DNA from: Novosphingobium subterraneum
Lineage (GTDB): Bacteria; Pseudomonadota; Alphaproteobacteria; Sphingomonadales; Sphingomonadaceae
DNA: 64,000 nt
Assembly: GCF_000807925.1 (NCBI RefSeq)
Contig: NZ_JRVC01000017.1
Location: forward strand, 1 to 64,000
Direction of reading: 5' to 3'
The translations under genes were made by a program, and so were the position numbers. Within the stretch, counting starts at the first letter, position 1. Every line of letters begins with the position of its first letter. The notes under the pieces are model-generated. The model was not told the origin of the DNA, made no database searches, and saw only the letters and a list, made by a program, of their open reading frames with translations. Positions 1 through 9,400 of this stretch are shown piece by piece.

Positions 1-576
1 GCGGGTTCAACGAGGGGCGTAAAGCCCAAGACCCACCGGGCAAACCCTGCCGTTACCCAAGGACAGACAGGACAACCCAGGGCTGATAGCACGGCGCCGA
101 ACCCTGAGCGACGCTGCGGATGCGGAACCCGCCATGATTGTGCGACTGTGTCAGCACAAACGACAGGTTCTTTTCACGCAGCCGCTTGCCAGAAGCCAAG
201 GCAGCAAGCGAGCCGCTGCCAAGGCTTCGTCCTTTCACAAATGTCCGACCATCAGGCTGAGCCGATCAGGGGTCCGGCACCGCCCCCCGGCCACTCGCAC
301 CCGGTCCCGCGCCCCATCCTTTGCGTGCCAAACGGCACCGCACCGGTCGCGCGATCTGCACCTCCCACAGGCGTTACCGTCCGCATTCGCCAGCGGATGC
401 CTACTCATGACACCCCCGCTTCCCCGCGCAGGCGGGGACCTCGGTGTCCTCACGGAACCTCAGCGCGAGTCGCCCGAGCCTCCCCGCCTGCGCGACGAGC
501 CGAAGGACGGGAGAGCGGGGGTGGCAAATCAGGCGCCCCCCTTGCAACCACCGCCTCTCCCCGCCACAGCAACGCC
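1..576. other. Leading non-coding stretch, no supported gene
   Basis: I see no convincing gene here. Open frames on both strands lack a usable ribosome binding site and read as low-complexity Pro/Arg-rich translations of GC-rich DNA. The first 132 bases are bounded by complementary ends (GCGGGTTC at 1-8, GAACCCGC at 125-132), so a structured RNA whose identity I do not recognise is possible. Bases 411-523 hold a palindromic repeat listed separately. The upstream neighbour lies outside the window. Confidence 0.4.
411..523. repeat. REP-like intergenic inverted repeat
   Basis: The outer arms are exact reverse complements (CACCCCCGCT at 411-420, AGCGGGGGTG at 514-523). The left arm also contains a self-complementary CCCCGCGCAGGCGGGG-type core (about 423-437), and TCCCCGCCTGCGCG recurs in opposite orientation at 481-494. 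Similar CCCCGCCTGCGCGGGG palindromes are, from memory, common between genes in sphingomonads. It lies just before the JAMM peptidase gene. Nothing suggests it is translated. Confidence 0.45.
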
Positions 577-987
577 ATGCCGTTTGAGATAGCCAGCAGC
601 GCAATTGCGACGATGACGGTTGCGGCCCGCGATGCCTGCCCCGACGAGGCGTGCGGCCTACTGCTTGGCTGTGGCACCCGCGTGGAAACCGCCGTTCGCA
701 CCGCCAATGTCGCGGCCGACCCGGCGCGCCATTTCGAGATCGATCCCGCCGCCCTCATCGCCGCGCACAAGGCGGCGCGGGCTGGCGGGCCGGACGTTCT
801 CGGCTATTTTCACACGCATCCCAACGGCCTTGCCTGCCCGTCATCCACCGACGCAGCCAGCGCCGCGCACGATGGCAAGGTCTGGGCGATTGCCGCGCCG
901 GTCCGCGACGGATCGTGGGCAATTACGTGTTGGCACGATGGCCCGAACGGGTTCGAAGCGCTTTCCTATGCGGTCATCGCTGGCTAA
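577..987 (+). CDS. JAMM/MPN-family (M67) metallopeptidase
   Basis: A 136-residue single-domain Mov34/MPN/PAD-1 protein. The JAMM zinc signature is visible: a Glu in the early EACGLLLG segment, then H-T-H-P and, eleven residues beyond the second His, a conserved Asp (SSTDAAS). Family members cleave isopeptide or Cys-linked peptide bonds; the substrate here is unknown. I start at ATG 577 because the same frame continues upstream only through repeat DNA with Pro/Arg-rich translation, while the MPN fold begins about ten residues after this Met. The next gene is chpT, 79 bases downstream on the same strand. The function is generic and not tied to the neighbours. Confidence 0.8.
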   Translation: MPFEIASSAIATMTVAARDACPDEACGLLLGCGTRVETAVRTANVAADPARHFEIDPAALIAAHKAARAGGPDVLGYFHTHPNGLACPSSTDAASAAHDGKVWAIAAPVRDGSWAITCWHDGPNGFEALSYAVIAG

Positions 988-1066
988 GGCTGTAAGGCAT
1001 CAACCCGTTTGCTCGCACAGAGCCCCTTGCGCAGACCACTGATCCAAAAAGGCCTTCCATCAGAAC

Positions 1067-1714
1067 ATGACAGCACCTGCTTCCGCGCTCGATCTCGCCA
1101 GCCTGCTCTGCTCGCGCCTTTGCCATGACATGCTCAGCCCGGTAGGCGCGCTTTCAAACGGTCTCGAACTCCTCGTCGAGGAGAAGGACCCCGAAATGCG
1201 CCAGCGCTGCTTCGAACTGCTCGAACAGAGCGCGAAGGCATCGGCAGACAAGCTCAAGTTCTTCCGTCTCGCCTTCGGTGCGGCAGGCGGCTTCGGCGAT
1301 TCCGTGCCGGTGAACGAGGCGCGCGCCCTGATCGATGCGCTGGCCGGCAGCAACGGGCGTGTCGCGGTGAACTGGATGTTCGGCGTCGATGCCTTGGCCA
1401 AGCCCGCGGTGAAGACCCTGCTCAATCTCGCCCTGATCGGGCTCGACGCGCTGGTCCGCGGCGGCACGCTCGATATCGGTGCAGAAGTGAACGGCGGCGC
1501 GATCGAGATCGTCGTGCGCGCCGCCGGGCAGCGCGTGGCGTTTGATCCGGCGGTCGGTCAGGCGCTTGAAGGCACGTTGGCTGCAAGCGAACTGTCCAGC
1601 AAGACGGCGCCCGCCGCGATGGTCCAGCAGCTTGCCGCCTCCGTCGGCGGCGGGGTGCAGGTCCACGTCACGGCGGAAAGCCTGGTCATGGGCGCAGTGC
1701 TCCCGGCAGCCTGA
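1067..1714 (+). CDS. chpT: ChpT-like histidine phosphotransferase
   Basis: A 215-residue protein resembling ChpT of alphaproteobacteria, which shuttles phosphate from the hybrid kinase CckA to CtrA and CpdR. The N-terminal helix carries the phosphoacceptor His20 followed by Asp21 in L-C-H-D-M-L-S-P, the hallmark of the dimerising HisKA-like hairpin. The rest resembles a degenerate HATPase fold without clear ATP-binding boxes (no N box, no GxG lid), as in ChpT. It sits four bases upstream of the amidase start, so the two are probably co-transcribed. CckA, CtrA and CpdR are not in this window, so the pathway link is from family knowledge only. Confidence 0.88.
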   Translation: MTAPASALDLASLLCSRLCHDMLSPVGALSNGLELLVEEKDPEMRQRCFELLEQSAKASADKLKFFRLAFGAAGGFGDSVPVNEARALIDALAGSNGRVAVNWMFGVDALAKPAVKTLLNLALIGLDALVRGGTLDIGAEVNGGAIEIVVRAAGQRVAFDPAVGQALEGTLAASELSSKTAPAAMVQQLAASVGGGVQVHVTAESLVMGAVLPAA

Positions 1715-1717
1715 TCC

Positions 1718-2425
1718 ATGATGCGCCGCTGGCTCGTCCATCGCGAGGTGCCATCGCCGAACTGGAACGAGCGCAAGCTGCCGGTCACCATGGTGGTTCT
1801 GCACTATACCGGCATGGAGACCGCACAGGCGGCGCTTGATCGGCTCTGCGATCCGGCAGCGGAAGTCTCGGCGCACTACATGATCGACGAGGACGGCACC
1901 GTCACCGGCCTGGTGGACGAGGACAAGCGCGCCTGGCACGCCGGGCGGTCCTCCTGGCGCGGGATCACCGATATAAACTCGGCGAGCGTCGGGATCGAAC
2001 TGGTAAATCCCGGCCACGAATTCGGCTACCGCCCGTTCCCCGACGCCCAGATCGAGGCGCTGCTGCCGCTGCTCGCCGATATCGTCAAGCGGCACAACGT
2101 GCCCCGCGCCAACGTCGTCGGCCATTCCGACGTCGCCCCGGCGCGCAAGGAAGATCCGGGCGAGTTGTTCCCGTGGGAATTGCTCGCACGGCACCGACTC
2201 TGCCTGCCCACACCCAAGCTCTCGATGCGGCTGCTCTACGACAACGAGGCTGCGTTCTTCCTCGCCCTCGAACGCTTCGGCTATGACATTTCCGATCAGG
2301 AAGCCGCAGTGCGCGCCTTCCAGCGGCGCTGGCGGCCACACCGGATCGATGGGCAGGTCGATGGCCAGATCGGCGCATTGCTGTTCGAACTCCTGTTGGA
2401 ACGCGATCTCGGTCATGCTAGGTGA
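1718..2425 (+). CDS. N-acetylmuramoyl-L-alanine amidase (Amidase_2, AmpD/AmiD-like) with C-terminal peptidoglycan-binding region
   Basis: A 235-residue zinc amidase predicted to cut the MurNAc-L-Ala bond of peptidoglycan fragments. Zinc-ligand candidates are the His in V-L-H-Y-T-G near residue 28, H at A-W-H-A-G-R, and H in V-G-H-S-D-V-A-P-x-R-K-x-D-P-G, the classic Amidase_2 C-terminal motif. Residues about 160-230 look like a PG_binding_1 repeat (YDISDQEAAVRAFQRRWRP). No signal peptide is apparent, which points to a cytosolic recycling enzyme or a non-classical location. The start codon follows the chpT stop by three bases; a second Met follows immediately. Its stop codon touches the 5' end of the RNase P RNA gene. 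Confidence 0.88.
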   Translation: MMRRWLVHREVPSPNWNERKLPVTMVVLHYTGMETAQAALDRLCDPAAEVSAHYMIDEDGTVTGLVDEDKRAWHAGRSSWRGITDINSASVGIELVNPGHEFGYRPFPDAQIEALLPLLADIVKRHNVPRANVVGHSDVAPARKEDPGELFPWELLARHRLCLPTPKLSMRLLYDNEAAFFLALERFGYDISDQEAAVRAFQRRWRPHRIDGQVDGQIGALLFELLLERDLGHAR

Positions 2426-2426
2426 C

Positions 2427-2845
2427 CGCTCGCCAGGGGGCCGGGCAGCCGCGTGATCGCAAGATCCCGAGGAAAGTCCGGGCTCCACGAAACAAGGGTG
2501 GCGGGTAACGCCCGCCGGGCCTGACACCGCAAGGTGGAAGGTCAAGGGAAAGTGCCACAGAGAGCAGACCGCTAGTCCGCAAGGACGAGTAAGGGTGAAA
2601 GGGTGCGGCAAGAGCGCACCGCGCGACCGGCAACGGAAGCGGCACGGCAAACCCCACCCGGAGCAAGATCGAATAGGGACTGCGCGCTCTTCCGAGCAGG
2701 CTTGTTTCGGGCCAGCAGTCCGGGTTGATTGCTTGAGCGTTCCGGCAACGGTCCGCCTAGAGGAATGGCTGCCAGCGGCGATACGGTCCACTTGTGGGAT
2801 ACCGTCGGCGCTACAGAACCCGGCTTACAGGCCCCCTGGCGCTTC
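2427..2845 (+). ncRNA. rnpB: RNase P RNA, bacterial type A
   Basis: The conserved 5' P4/CRI stretch GAGGAAAGTCCGGGCTCC begins near 2474, and its 3' partner ACAGAACCCGGCTTACAG lies at 2813-2830. Helix P1 can be drawn from CGCCAGGGGGCC (2431-2442) and GGCCCCCTGGCG (2830-2841), an exact 12-bp match that fixes the approximate ends. The size of about 415 nt suits type A. This is the catalytic RNA that matures tRNA 5' ends. The exact termini are estimates from the helix. The preceding amidase stops only a few bases before the RNA, so a promoter inside that gene or processing from a joint transcript is expected. Confidence 0.95.
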
Positions 2846-2885
2846 GATGGTTTCCTACAACGCTGCAAGTTGTTAGGACGGGTCC

Positions 2886-3845
2886 ATGTCCGGCGGCCAT
2901 CATCACCATCACGATCATCATGGGCATGGGCACGGGCATGACCACCATGGCCATGGCCATTCCCACGCTCCCGCCAGCTTCGGCCGGGCCTTTGCCGTCG
3001 GCATCACGCTGAACCTCGGCTTTGTCGTGGTCGAGGCGGTCTACGGTGTGATTGCCGGTTCGATGGCGCTGGTGGCAGATGCCGGACACAACCTGTCCGA
3101 CGTGCTCGGCCTCGTCATCGCCTGGACCGCCAGCGTGCTGGCAGCGCGGCCGCCCTCGGCCCGCTTCACCTATGGCTTCAAGTCCAGCTCGATCCTGGCC
3201 GCCCTCGGCAATGCCGCGTTCCTGCTGGTCGCGCTGGGCGCCATCCTGGTCGAGACGATCCGCCGGCTGATAGAGCCCGAGCCGGTTGCGGGTGGTCCGG
3301 TCATGGCGGTAGCCGCCGTCGGCATCGTGATCAACACCGTCACGGCGCTGATGTTCATGCGGGGGCGCAAGCACGATATCAACATCCGCGGCGCCTACCT
3401 GCACATGGCTGCAGACGCTGCGGTTTCGGCCGGCGTCGTTGTCGCAGGCCTGCTGATCACGCTGACAGGTGCGCAATGGATCGATCCGGTCACCAGCCTT
3501 GTCATTGTCGGCATCATCGCCGCAGGCACATGGGGGCTGCTCAAGGATTCGCTGCGCATGGGCCTGCACGCCGTTCCGCCCGGAATCGACGAGCAGAAAG
3601 TGCGGCACTTCCTCAACTCGCTGAGCGGGGTCGAGGCGGTGCACGATCTGCACATCTGGCCGATGAGCACGACCGAGACCGCGCTGACCGCGCACCTCGT
3701 GATGCCGGGCGGCCATCCGGGTGACAGCTTCCTCCACCAGCTCGCGCATGAACTGGACCATGATTTCGGCATTGGCCACGCAACCGTCCAGGTCGAGACG
3801 ATCGATGGCCACGAATGCGCGCTGTTGCACGATAACGTGGTGTAA
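2886..3845 (+). CDS. Cation diffusion facilitator (ZitB/CzcD-like) metal exporter
   Basis: A 319-residue inner-membrane CDF transporter that likely exports Zn2+ (or Cd2+/Co2+) in exchange for protons. The first 27 residues are dominated by His (alternating HH, HGH and DHH), a presumed metal-sensing tail. Six hydrophobic segments follow. The transport site is visible as D-A-G-H-N-L-S-D in TM2 and H-M-A-A-D-A-A in TM5, an HD-HD arrangement that favours zinc. A cytoplasmic C-terminal domain (after about residue 210) has the HDLHIW motif typical of the family. It stands alone between rnpB and a structured intergenic region. Metal specificity is inferred from the site residues only. Confidence 0.92.
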   Translation: MSGGHHHHHDHHGHGHGHDHHGHGHSHAPASFGRAFAVGITLNLGFVVVEAVYGVIAGSMALVADAGHNLSDVLGLVIAWTASVLAARPPSARFTYGFKSSSILAALGNAAFLLVALGAILVETIRRLIEPEPVAGGPVMAVAAVGIVINTVTALMFMRGRKHDINIRGAYLHMAADAAVSAGVVVAGLLITLTGAQWIDPVTSLVIVGIIAAGTWGLLKDSLRMGLHAVPPGIDEQKVRHFLNSLSGVEAVHDLHIWPMSTTETALTAHLVMPGGHPGDSFLHQLAHELDHDFGIGHATVQVETIDGHECALLHDNVV

Positions 3846-4196
3846 ACAGCCCCATCGTGCATCCCTCAATGTCCCAAGAGACAGGTCGCAGGGCACGGCA
3901 CAGAGGGCCATATCGGCATCAGGAGACGTTCCGATCGGGGCAGACTTACCCCTCCGCCCCGGTTCCTCCCTTGATCCCCGGCTACTCGTTCCCTTCGGCC
4001 GGGGGTACCAATTCTTCAGGCGCGCTGCCCCACGCAGCGCGCCTATTTTTTGCCAATTACACTTCGTAATCAAGCACATGCACCATGGGCCATGTGGAAT
4101 CGCCCCGGGCAGCTACCACCTCTGGTCGCGGAGGGGCGGGCCGGCAGCCTCAGATCTTGCGCCGGATACAGCCACGTTTCGACCAAGGAGTTACCG
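3846..4196. other. Intergenic region with two hairpins, possible small RNA
   Basis: No gene is supported in these 351 bases. Near its middle are two tandem hairpins: CCCCGGC (3976-3982) with GCCGGGG (3998-4004), then the strong terminator listed separately. The terminator lies about 175 bases past the CDF stop, further than usual for an operon end, so an independent small transcript ending there is possible. I could not match it to 6S, SRP or tmRNA. The last 40 bases contain the ribosome binding site AAGGAG for the fasciclin gene. Confidence 0.35.
4019..4051 (+). terminator. Rho-independent terminator
   Basis: A perfect 10-bp stem (GGCGCGCTGC / GCAGCGCGCC) with a five-base loop is followed by TATTTTTT. 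It ends transcription arriving from the CDF gene or from an unannotated small RNA upstream. Confidence 0.85.
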
Positions 4197-4772
4197 ATGA
4201 GCTCGAAGTTCCTGATCGCGGCCCTCGCCGCTACTGCCGCCACTGCAGCACCCGCGTTCGTCACGCCTGCCTTCGCCAACCACCATGAAGAGACCAAGAT
4301 GATCGGCGGCGCAGCGATGTATCCCTCGAAGACCATCGTCGAGAACGCGGTGAACTCCGCCGATCACACCACGCTGGTCGCCGCGGTCAAGGCCGCCGGC
4401 CTCGTCGATACGCTGAATGGCACCGGTCCGTTCACCGTCTTCGCTCCCACCAACGCTGCCTTCGCCAAGCTGCCTGCGGGCACTGTCGACACCCTGCTCA
4501 AGCCCGAGAACAAGGCCACGCTTACCAAGGTCCTGACATACCACGTGGTACCGGGCAAGGTGACGGCGGCGCAGCTCGTCGCCAAGATCAAGGCCGATGG
4601 CGGCAAGACCGAACTCACCACCGTCGCGGGCGGCAAGCTCACCGCCTCGCTGATGGGCGATACCGTCATGCTCACCGACGAAAAGGGCGGCATGGCCCAC
4701 GTGACGCAAGCCGATGTGATGCAGAAGAACGGCGTGATCCATGTGACCGACGCGGTCTCGCTGCCGAACTGA
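4197..4772 (+). CDS. Secreted fasciclin (FAS1) domain protein
   Basis: A 191-residue exported protein with a single FAS1 domain. An N-terminal signal peptide (hydrophobic Ala-rich core, likely cut after PAFA-N near residue 26) is followed by the FAS1 domain at about 45-188. That domain has the recognisable [13 protein letters not shown] box early and the YHVVPG and GVIHVTDAV boxes later. Fasciclin domains mediate adhesion or protein contacts in the envelope; no enzymatic function is known. The start is ATG 4197 because AAGGAG lies seven to eight bases upstream and the signal peptide begins there. It ends at a shared bidirectional terminator with clpX. Confidence 0.9.
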   Translation: MSSKFLIAALAATAATAAPAFVTPAFANHHEETKMIGGAAMYPSKTIVENAVNSADHTTLVAAVKAAGLVDTLNGTGPFTVFAPTNAAFAKLPAGTVDTLLKPENKATLTKVLTYHVVPGKVTAAQLVAKIKADGGKTELTTVAGGKLTASLMGDTVMLTDEKGGMAHVTQADVMQKNGVIHVTDAVSLPN

Positions 4773-4815
4773 TCTTGCTTGCCCCTTCCAAACAGGGGGG
4801 CAGTGGCCAACAAAA

Positions 4816-4847
4816 AGGGCGGGTGCCTCTCGGTACCCGCCCTCTTT
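4816..4847. terminator. Bidirectional terminator between fasciclin gene and clpX
   Basis: A 9-bp stem (AGGGCGGGT / ACCCGCCCT) is flanked by AAAAA on the left (TTTTT when read on the minus strand) and CTCTTTC on the right. It can serve the plus-strand fasciclin gene and the convergent clpX. Confidence 0.8.
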
Positions 4848-4869
4848 CATGTTCAGTCGAAGCCAGAAA

Positions 4870-6126
4870 TCAGGCCGCTTCTTCCTTGCCCTTGTGGACG
4901 CGGATCGGTTCCTTGCGGCCTTCGACGACGTCCTTGTCGACCACGACCTCGTTGATGTCGGTCTCGGTCGGCACGTCGAACATGGTGTCGAGCAGCAGGC
5001 CTTCGACGATCGAGCGAAGCCCGCGCGCGCCGGTCTTGCGTTCGATGGCCTTCTTGGCGATCGCTTCCAGGGCGTCGTCGGTGAAGGTCAGCGTGACGTC
5101 TTCCAGCTCGAACAGCTTGGCGTACTGCTTGATCAGCGCGTTCTTCGGCTCCTTGAGGATCTTGACCAGCGCCTCGATGTCGAGGTCGTTCAGGGTCGCG
5201 ATCACCGGCAGGCGGCCGACGAATTCGGGGATCAGGCCGAACTTGAGGAGATCCTCAGGTTCCGACTTCTGGAGCAGTTCGCCCACGCGGCGCTTTTCGG
5301 GATCGGCAACGTGCGCGCCGAAGCCAATCGAGCGCTTCTGCAGGCGGTCGGCAATGATCTTGTCGAGGCCCGCAAAGGCGCCGCCGCAGATGAACAGGAT
5401 GTTCGTGGTGTCGACCTGCAGGAACTCCTGCTGCGGATGCTTGCGCCCGCCCTGCGGGGGAACCGAGGCGGTGGTGCCTTCCATCAGCTTGAGCAGCGCC
5501 TGCTGCACGCCTTCGCCCGAAACGTCGCGCGTGATCGATGGATTCTCGGCCTTGCGGCTGATCTTGTCGATCTCGTCGATGTAGACGATACCGTGCTGCG
5601 CCTTCTCGACGTTGTAGTCGGACGCCTGCAGCAGCTTGAGGATGATGTTCTCCACGTCCTCGCCCACGTAACCGGCTTCGGTCAGCGTGGTGGCATCGGC
5701 CATGGTGAAGGGCACGTCGAAGGTCTTGGCAAGCGTCTGTGCCAGCAGCGTCTTGCCCGAACCGGTCGGGCCGACGAGCAGGATGTTCGACTTCGACAGT
5801 TCGACATCGCCGCCCTTGCCGCTGTGCTTGAGGCGCTTGTAGTGGTTGTGGACCGCCACCGAGAGCACGCGCTTGGCGCGGTCCTGGCCGATCACGTAGT
5901 CGTTCAGAGTCTCGAAGATGTCGCGCGGGGTTGGTACGCCGCCATCCTTCTTGCCGGCGATGCCGGCCTTGGTCTCTTCACGGATGATGTCGTTGCACAG
6001 TTCGACGCATTCATCGCAGATGAACACGGTCGGCCCGGCGATGAGCTTGCGCACTTCGTGCTGCGATTTGCCGCAGAAGCTGCAGTAGAGGGTGCTCTTG
6101 GTATCCGATCCGGAAAGCTTGGTCAT
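4870..6126 (-). CDS. clpX: ClpX, ATP-dependent specificity subunit of ClpXP
   Basis: A 418-residue AAA+ unfoldase that recognises, unfolds and feeds substrates to ClpP. The N-terminal zinc-binding domain has Cys15, Cys18, Cys37 and Cys40. Walker A GPTGSGKT (about residue 115) and Walker B VYIDEIDK are present, with pore-loop and sensor regions in order and a C-terminal small domain. The length is typical. clpP lies upstream on the same strand across a 150-base gap (counting from the ClpP stop), the usual clpP-clpX order. In alphaproteobacteria ClpXP degrades cell-cycle regulators such as CtrA, a tentative link to the nearby chpT. Confidence 0.98.
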   Translation of the reverse strand: MTKLSGSDTKSTLYCSFCGKSQHEVRKLIAGPTVFICDECVELCNDIIREETKAGIAGKKDGGVPTPRDIFETLNDYVIGQDRAKRVLSVAVHNHYKRLKHSGKGGDVELSKSNILLVGPTGSGKTLLAQTLAKTFDVPFTMADATTLTEAGYVGEDVENIILKLLQASDYNVEKAQHGIVYIDEIDKISRKAENPSITRDVSGEGVQQALLKLMEGTTASVPPQGGRKHPQQEFLQVDTTNILFICGGAFAGLDKIIADRLQKRSIGFGAHVADPEKRRVGELLQKSEPEDLLKFGLIPEFVGRLPVIATLNDLDIEALVKILKEPKNALIKQYAKLFELEDVTLTFTDDALEAIAKKAIERKTGARGLRSIVEGLLLDTMFDVPTETDINEVVVDKDVVEGRKEPIRVHKGKEEAA

Positions 6127-6276
6127 TCGTCCATCCCAGGCGCCTCTCCACGAGAGGCGGGCCCGATCATCCTACTACCGCAAGGGCATTAATCAACCGG
6201 ACTCGATTACAGTAACGTGATCCTAAGGGGCAAAGCCTTTCGCTGGGCTTAAGGCCTTGACCCTCAGGGTTATTCC

Positions 6277-6969
6277 TTATGCGGGTGCGCCGCCCGAACC
6301 TTCTTCGCCGCCGACCGAATCGGTCACCGGACGCGATTCGAACACCTTGTCGACGAGCCCGAAGTTCTTCGCTTCCTCGGCTTCGAGGAAGGTGTCGCGG
6401 TCCATCGCCTTCTCGATCTCGTCGAGCGAGCGGCCGGTGAACTTGACGTAAAGGTCGTTCATGCGCTTGCGGATGCGCAGGATCTCGCGCGCCTGGATCT
6501 CGATGTCCGAGGCCATGCCGCGTGCGCCGCCCGAAGGCTGGTGGACCATGATGCGCGCGTTGGGCAGCGCAATGCGCATGCCCGGCTCACCGGCAGCAAG
6601 CAGGAACGAGCCCATCGACGCAGCCTGGCCGATGCACACGGTCGACACGCGGGGGCGGATGTATTGCATGGTGTCGTAGATCGCGAGACCTGCCGTCACC
6701 ACGCCGCCCGGCGAGTTGATGTACATCGAGATGTCCTTCGACGGATTTTCCGATTCGAGGAACAGGAGCTGGGCGATGATCACCGAGGCCATGTGGTCCT
6801 CGACTTCGCCGGTCACGAAGATGATGCGTTCGCGCAGCAGGCGCGAATAGATGTCGAAGCTGCGTTCGCCGCGGCTCGATTGTTCGACCACGACCGGGAT
6901 CAGCGCGCCGGTGACGGGATCGGTGGTGAATTTGCCTTGCGCACTCGATGCGCCGAACAGGTCGAGCAT
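6277..6969 (-). CDS. clpP: ClpP, serine protease subunit of ClpXP/ClpAP
   Basis: A 230-residue S14 peptidase that forms the proteolytic double ring. Catalytic Ser lies in GQAASMG, catalytic His in MVHQPSGG, and the catalytic Asp follows further on. I start at ATG 6969 (MLDLFGAS...) because GAGGA lies six bases upstream. An in-frame ATG at 6981 lacks a Shine-Dalgarno sequence, and the longer frame up to 7197 is an unlikely extension. The C-terminal tail is Gly/Glu-rich (EEGSGGAPA). clpX follows downstream. The divergent amidase gene starts about 200 bases away. Confidence 0.97.
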   Translation of the reverse strand: MLDLFGASSAQGKFTTDPVTGALIPVVVEQSSRGERSFDIYSRLLRERIIFVTGEVEDHMASVIIAQLLFLESENPSKDISMYINSPGGVVTAGLAIYDTMQYIRPRVSTVCIGQAASMGSFLLAAGEPGMRIALPNARIMVHQPSGGARGMASDIEIQAREILRIRKRMNDLYVKFTGRSLDEIEKAMDRDTFLEAEEAKNFGLVDKVFESRPVTDSVGGEEGSGGAPA

Positions 6970-7168
6970 GGAAATCCTCATATGGTTAGGCTTCGCTATG
7001 TCGCGTGCCACGACGCGATGTTCAAGGGCGTTAACCCCGAATCCGGGGATTTGCGGGTCGAAAGCCGGTTTGGTGACACGCCCGAAGGTGCTGCCGCCAT
7101 CAAGGCGCTTGCAAGTGCGGCGGGCCGTGCGCAGCATCCGGCGGAGATTCTGGCGTGGGGTCGGCTTG

Positions 7169-8632
7169 ATGAGAATGCTGTTTCTTTGCTCTGCCATGGC
7201 CGCTGCTGCACTACCTTCATGCGGCGCGGCGCAGAGTGTGTCCGATTACTTGGCACGGATCGCGGCGGTCGACGACTCCGGACCGAAGCTCAACGCGGTG
7301 TTGGCGATCAACCCCGATGCGGCGAAGGAGGAGGCTGCCGCCAGGAAGGTCAAGGGACCGCTTGCGGGCAAGGCAGTGCTGATCAAGGACAATATCGAGG
7401 TTGCAGGCCCAATGGCCACGACCGCCGGAAGCCTGGCCCTGAAAGACAACGTCACCGGCCGCGACGCTCCGCTTGTCGCAAGGCTGCGCAAGGCGGGAGT
7501 GGTGATCCTGGGCAAGACCAACCTTTCGGAATGGGCCAACATCCGCTCGTCCTCCTCGTCCAGCGGCTGGAGCGCGATCGGAGGACAGACGAAGAACCCC
7601 CACGCGATCGACCGGACGGCGTGCGGATCGTCATCAGGCAGCGGCTCGGCTGTTGCCGCGGGTCTTGCCTGGGCAGCCATCGGCACCGAGACCGACGGGT
7701 CGATCACCTGCCCGGCCTCGGTCAATGGCATCGTCGGCTTCAAGCCTACCGTCGGTATGGTCAGCCGCACCCATGTGGTCCCGATCAGCCACAGTCAGGA
7801 CACCGCGGGACCGATGACCCGCAGCGTAGCCGATGCCGCGCTGCTGATGAACGCGCTCGCCGGGACCGACCCCGCCGATAGCGCCACCGCCGAGGCCGAC
7901 AAGCGCAAGGCAGACTTCACCGCAGGCCTCGCCACCGCCAACCTGAAAGGCGTCCGCATCGGCGTGCTGCGCAAGCAGGCGGGCAACCACCCTGCCCTGC
8001 TTGCCCTGTTCGACAAGGCGCTGGCCGACCTGAAGGCGGCGGGCGCAGAGCTGGTCGAGATCGCGTTCGAACCCTCGCCCGAGATGGGCCGCGACGAGTT
8101 CACCGTGCTGCTCTACGAATTGCGCGAGGACATGGGCGCCTACCTGCGCTCCCTGCCCGCCAAGCAGGGGCCGAAGTCGCTTGCCGACCTGATCGCCTTC
8201 AACAAGGCGCATCCAGAGGAACTGCGCTGGTTCGGGCAGGACGTTTTCGAGCAGGCCGAAGCGACGACCGACCAGATCGGCTATACCGCCGCACGCGCCA
8301 ATTCGCTCAAGCTCGCCGGGGCCGAAGGCATCGACAGGCTGCTGCGCGAGAACAAGGTGACCTTCCTTGTCGCGCCGACAGAGGGCCCGGCCTGGCCGAT
8401 CGACCTGGTGCTGGGCGATCACTTCGTTGGCGTGGGCGCCGGCAATCTCTCGGCCATTGCGGGATATCCGCATCTGTCCGTGCCGATGGGCGCGGTAGAG
8501 GGCCTGCCCATCGGCCTTTCGATCATGGGCGCGAAGTGGGACGACAAGCGCGTATTGGAAGCGGGCGCTGCCTACGAACGCGCCCGGACCGCCGCAGTGC
8601 CTGTCCCCTCGTTCAAGCGCTGGGGGGAGTAA
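7169..8632 (+). CDS. Exported amidase-signature family amidase
   Basis: A 487-residue amidase-signature enzyme hydrolysing an unknown amide. The Ser-cisSer-Lys triad is visible: Lys in AVLIKDN, cis-Ser in the [13 protein letters not shown] box, and nucleophile Ser in [11 protein letters not shown]. An N-terminal signal peptide ([22 protein letters not shown]) contains a Cys in P-S-C-G that could be a degenerate lipobox, so the enzyme is periplasmic or possibly membrane-tethered. ATG 7169 is chosen because the signal peptide starts there. The frame stays open to 6851, but that stretch is antisense to clpP. The closest subfamily is the peptide-amidase type. It is monocistronic between divergent clpP and a convergent nuclease gene. 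Confidence 0.88.
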   Translation: MRMLFLCSAMAAAALPSCGAAQSVSDYLARIAAVDDSGPKLNAVLAINPDAAKEEAAARKVKGPLAGKAVLIKDNIEVAGPMATTAGSLALKDNVTGRDAPLVARLRKAGVVILGKTNLSEWANIRSSSSSSGWSAIGGQTKNPHAIDRTACGSSSGSGSAVAAGLAWAAIGTETDGSITCPASVNGIVGFKPTVGMVSRTHVVPISHSQDTAGPMTRSVADAALLMNALAGTDPADSATAEADKRKADFTAGLATANLKGVRIGVLRKQAGNHPALLALFDKALADLKAAGAELVEIAFEPSPEMGRDEFTVLLYELREDMGAYLRSLPAKQGPKSLADLIAFNKAHPEELRWFGQDVFEQAEATTDQIGYTAARANSLKLAGAEGIDRLLRENKVTFLVAPTEGPAWPIDLVLGDHFVGVGAGNLSAIAGYPHLSVPMGAVEGLPIGLSIMGAKWDDKRVLEAGAAYERARTAAVPVPSFKRWGE

Positions 8633-8637
8633 GGTCC

Positions 8638-9354
8638 CTAGCCGCCGCGGGACCGGCGGAAGCCTGCGGCCTGGGCCTCTTCCTCGGTGCAGAAGAGCCG
8701 CTCGGGCCGGGTCCCGTCATAGTACTTCATGCCGGGCAGGTAATAGATGTACTCGCCATTGCGCTGGCTGACATTGCCCTTGATCGCGCAGCCGAAGGCG
8801 TTGCGATAGACCTGGGCCCCGCCAGTCCGCGTCGATCGCGCAACCCCTTGCGCCCTCTGGCTGGCGCTGGCCGCAATACCGGCCTGAGGATGGGCCTTCC
8901 TCCAGTCTGATGGCGGATCGAATGTGCCCGCCCAGATGCCGGCCTTCGCGGTCTTCACGGCCTGCTCCACTTCCAGATAGGGCGCGTCGCCGGGGCTGTT
9001 TTCAATGGCAACGGCAAACCCGGCGGCGACCATGGCTTCGGACAGGTCCCGTTCGTCAATCATGCACTGGCCAACCGCGAGGCCTTGCGCGTTCTGCGCC
9101 CGGACGCTGCATTTCACCTCACCCGTCTGCAACAGCAGGCCAAGATGACGCTTCGCATCTGCGCCGCAGTCCCAGTTTGTGCCGCCGCGCGCGCATTTCT
9201 GGCCGAGTTCGGGCGCGTCGATGCCGAACAGGCGGATACGCTGGCCGGTCATGTCGATCGTGTCGCCATCGAGTGCCGTGGCATTGCCGCTGATGATCTG
9301 CGCGGCAGCGGGTAGCGGGGTCGTGGCGAGCAGCAGGGCTATGAAGGCGCGCAA
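8638..9354 (-). CDS. Secreted thermonuclease-family (SNase) protein
   Basis: A 238-residue staphylococcal-nuclease-like protein with a cleavable signal peptide (FIALLLATTPLPAAAQ). The SNase core begins D-G-D-T-I-D and R-L-F-G-I-D-A-P-E, which carry active-site Asp/Arg candidates. The C-terminal 60 residues (CAIKGN ... YYLPGMKYY ... FCTEEEAQAAGFRRS) match a small module often appended to bacterial SNases. The start is TTG 9354: AGGAGA lies six bases upstream and the signal peptide follows directly, while upstream extension would overlap the neighbouring gene and adds Arg-rich sequence. The upstream gene on the same strand ends 46 bases away. Its substrate in the periplasm or medium is unknown. 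Confidence 0.83.
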   Translation of the reverse strand: MRAFIALLLATTPLPAAAQIISGNATALDGDTIDMTGQRIRLFGIDAPELGQKCARGGTNWDCGADAKRHLGLLLQTGEVKCSVRAQNAQGLAVGQCMIDERDLSEAMVAAGFAVAIENSPGDAPYLEVEQAVKTAKAGIWAGTFDPPSDWRKAHPQAGIAASASQRAQGVARSTRTGGAQVYRNAFGCAIKGNVSQRNGEYIYYLPGMKYYDGTRPERLFCTEEEAQAAGFRRSRGG

Positions 9355-9400
9355 AGGGAATCTCCTGACCGGGGCAGGCCATTCCTTCGCGCAAGCAGGG

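Noticed and set aside
1-132. Structured RNA gene bounded by GCGGGTTC / GAACCCGC
   Set aside because: Only an eight-base pairing is seen and no known RNA family motif; kept as a note in the leading region.
2811-4079. 422-codon minus-strand frame across the CDF gene
   Set aside because: Composition is His/Arg/Asp-rich shadow coding of the conserved CDF gene on the other strand; it also spans the intergenic hairpins.
4849-6192. 447-codon plus-strand frame opposite clpX
   Set aside because: Antisense to clpX, no ribosome site, no recognisable domain.
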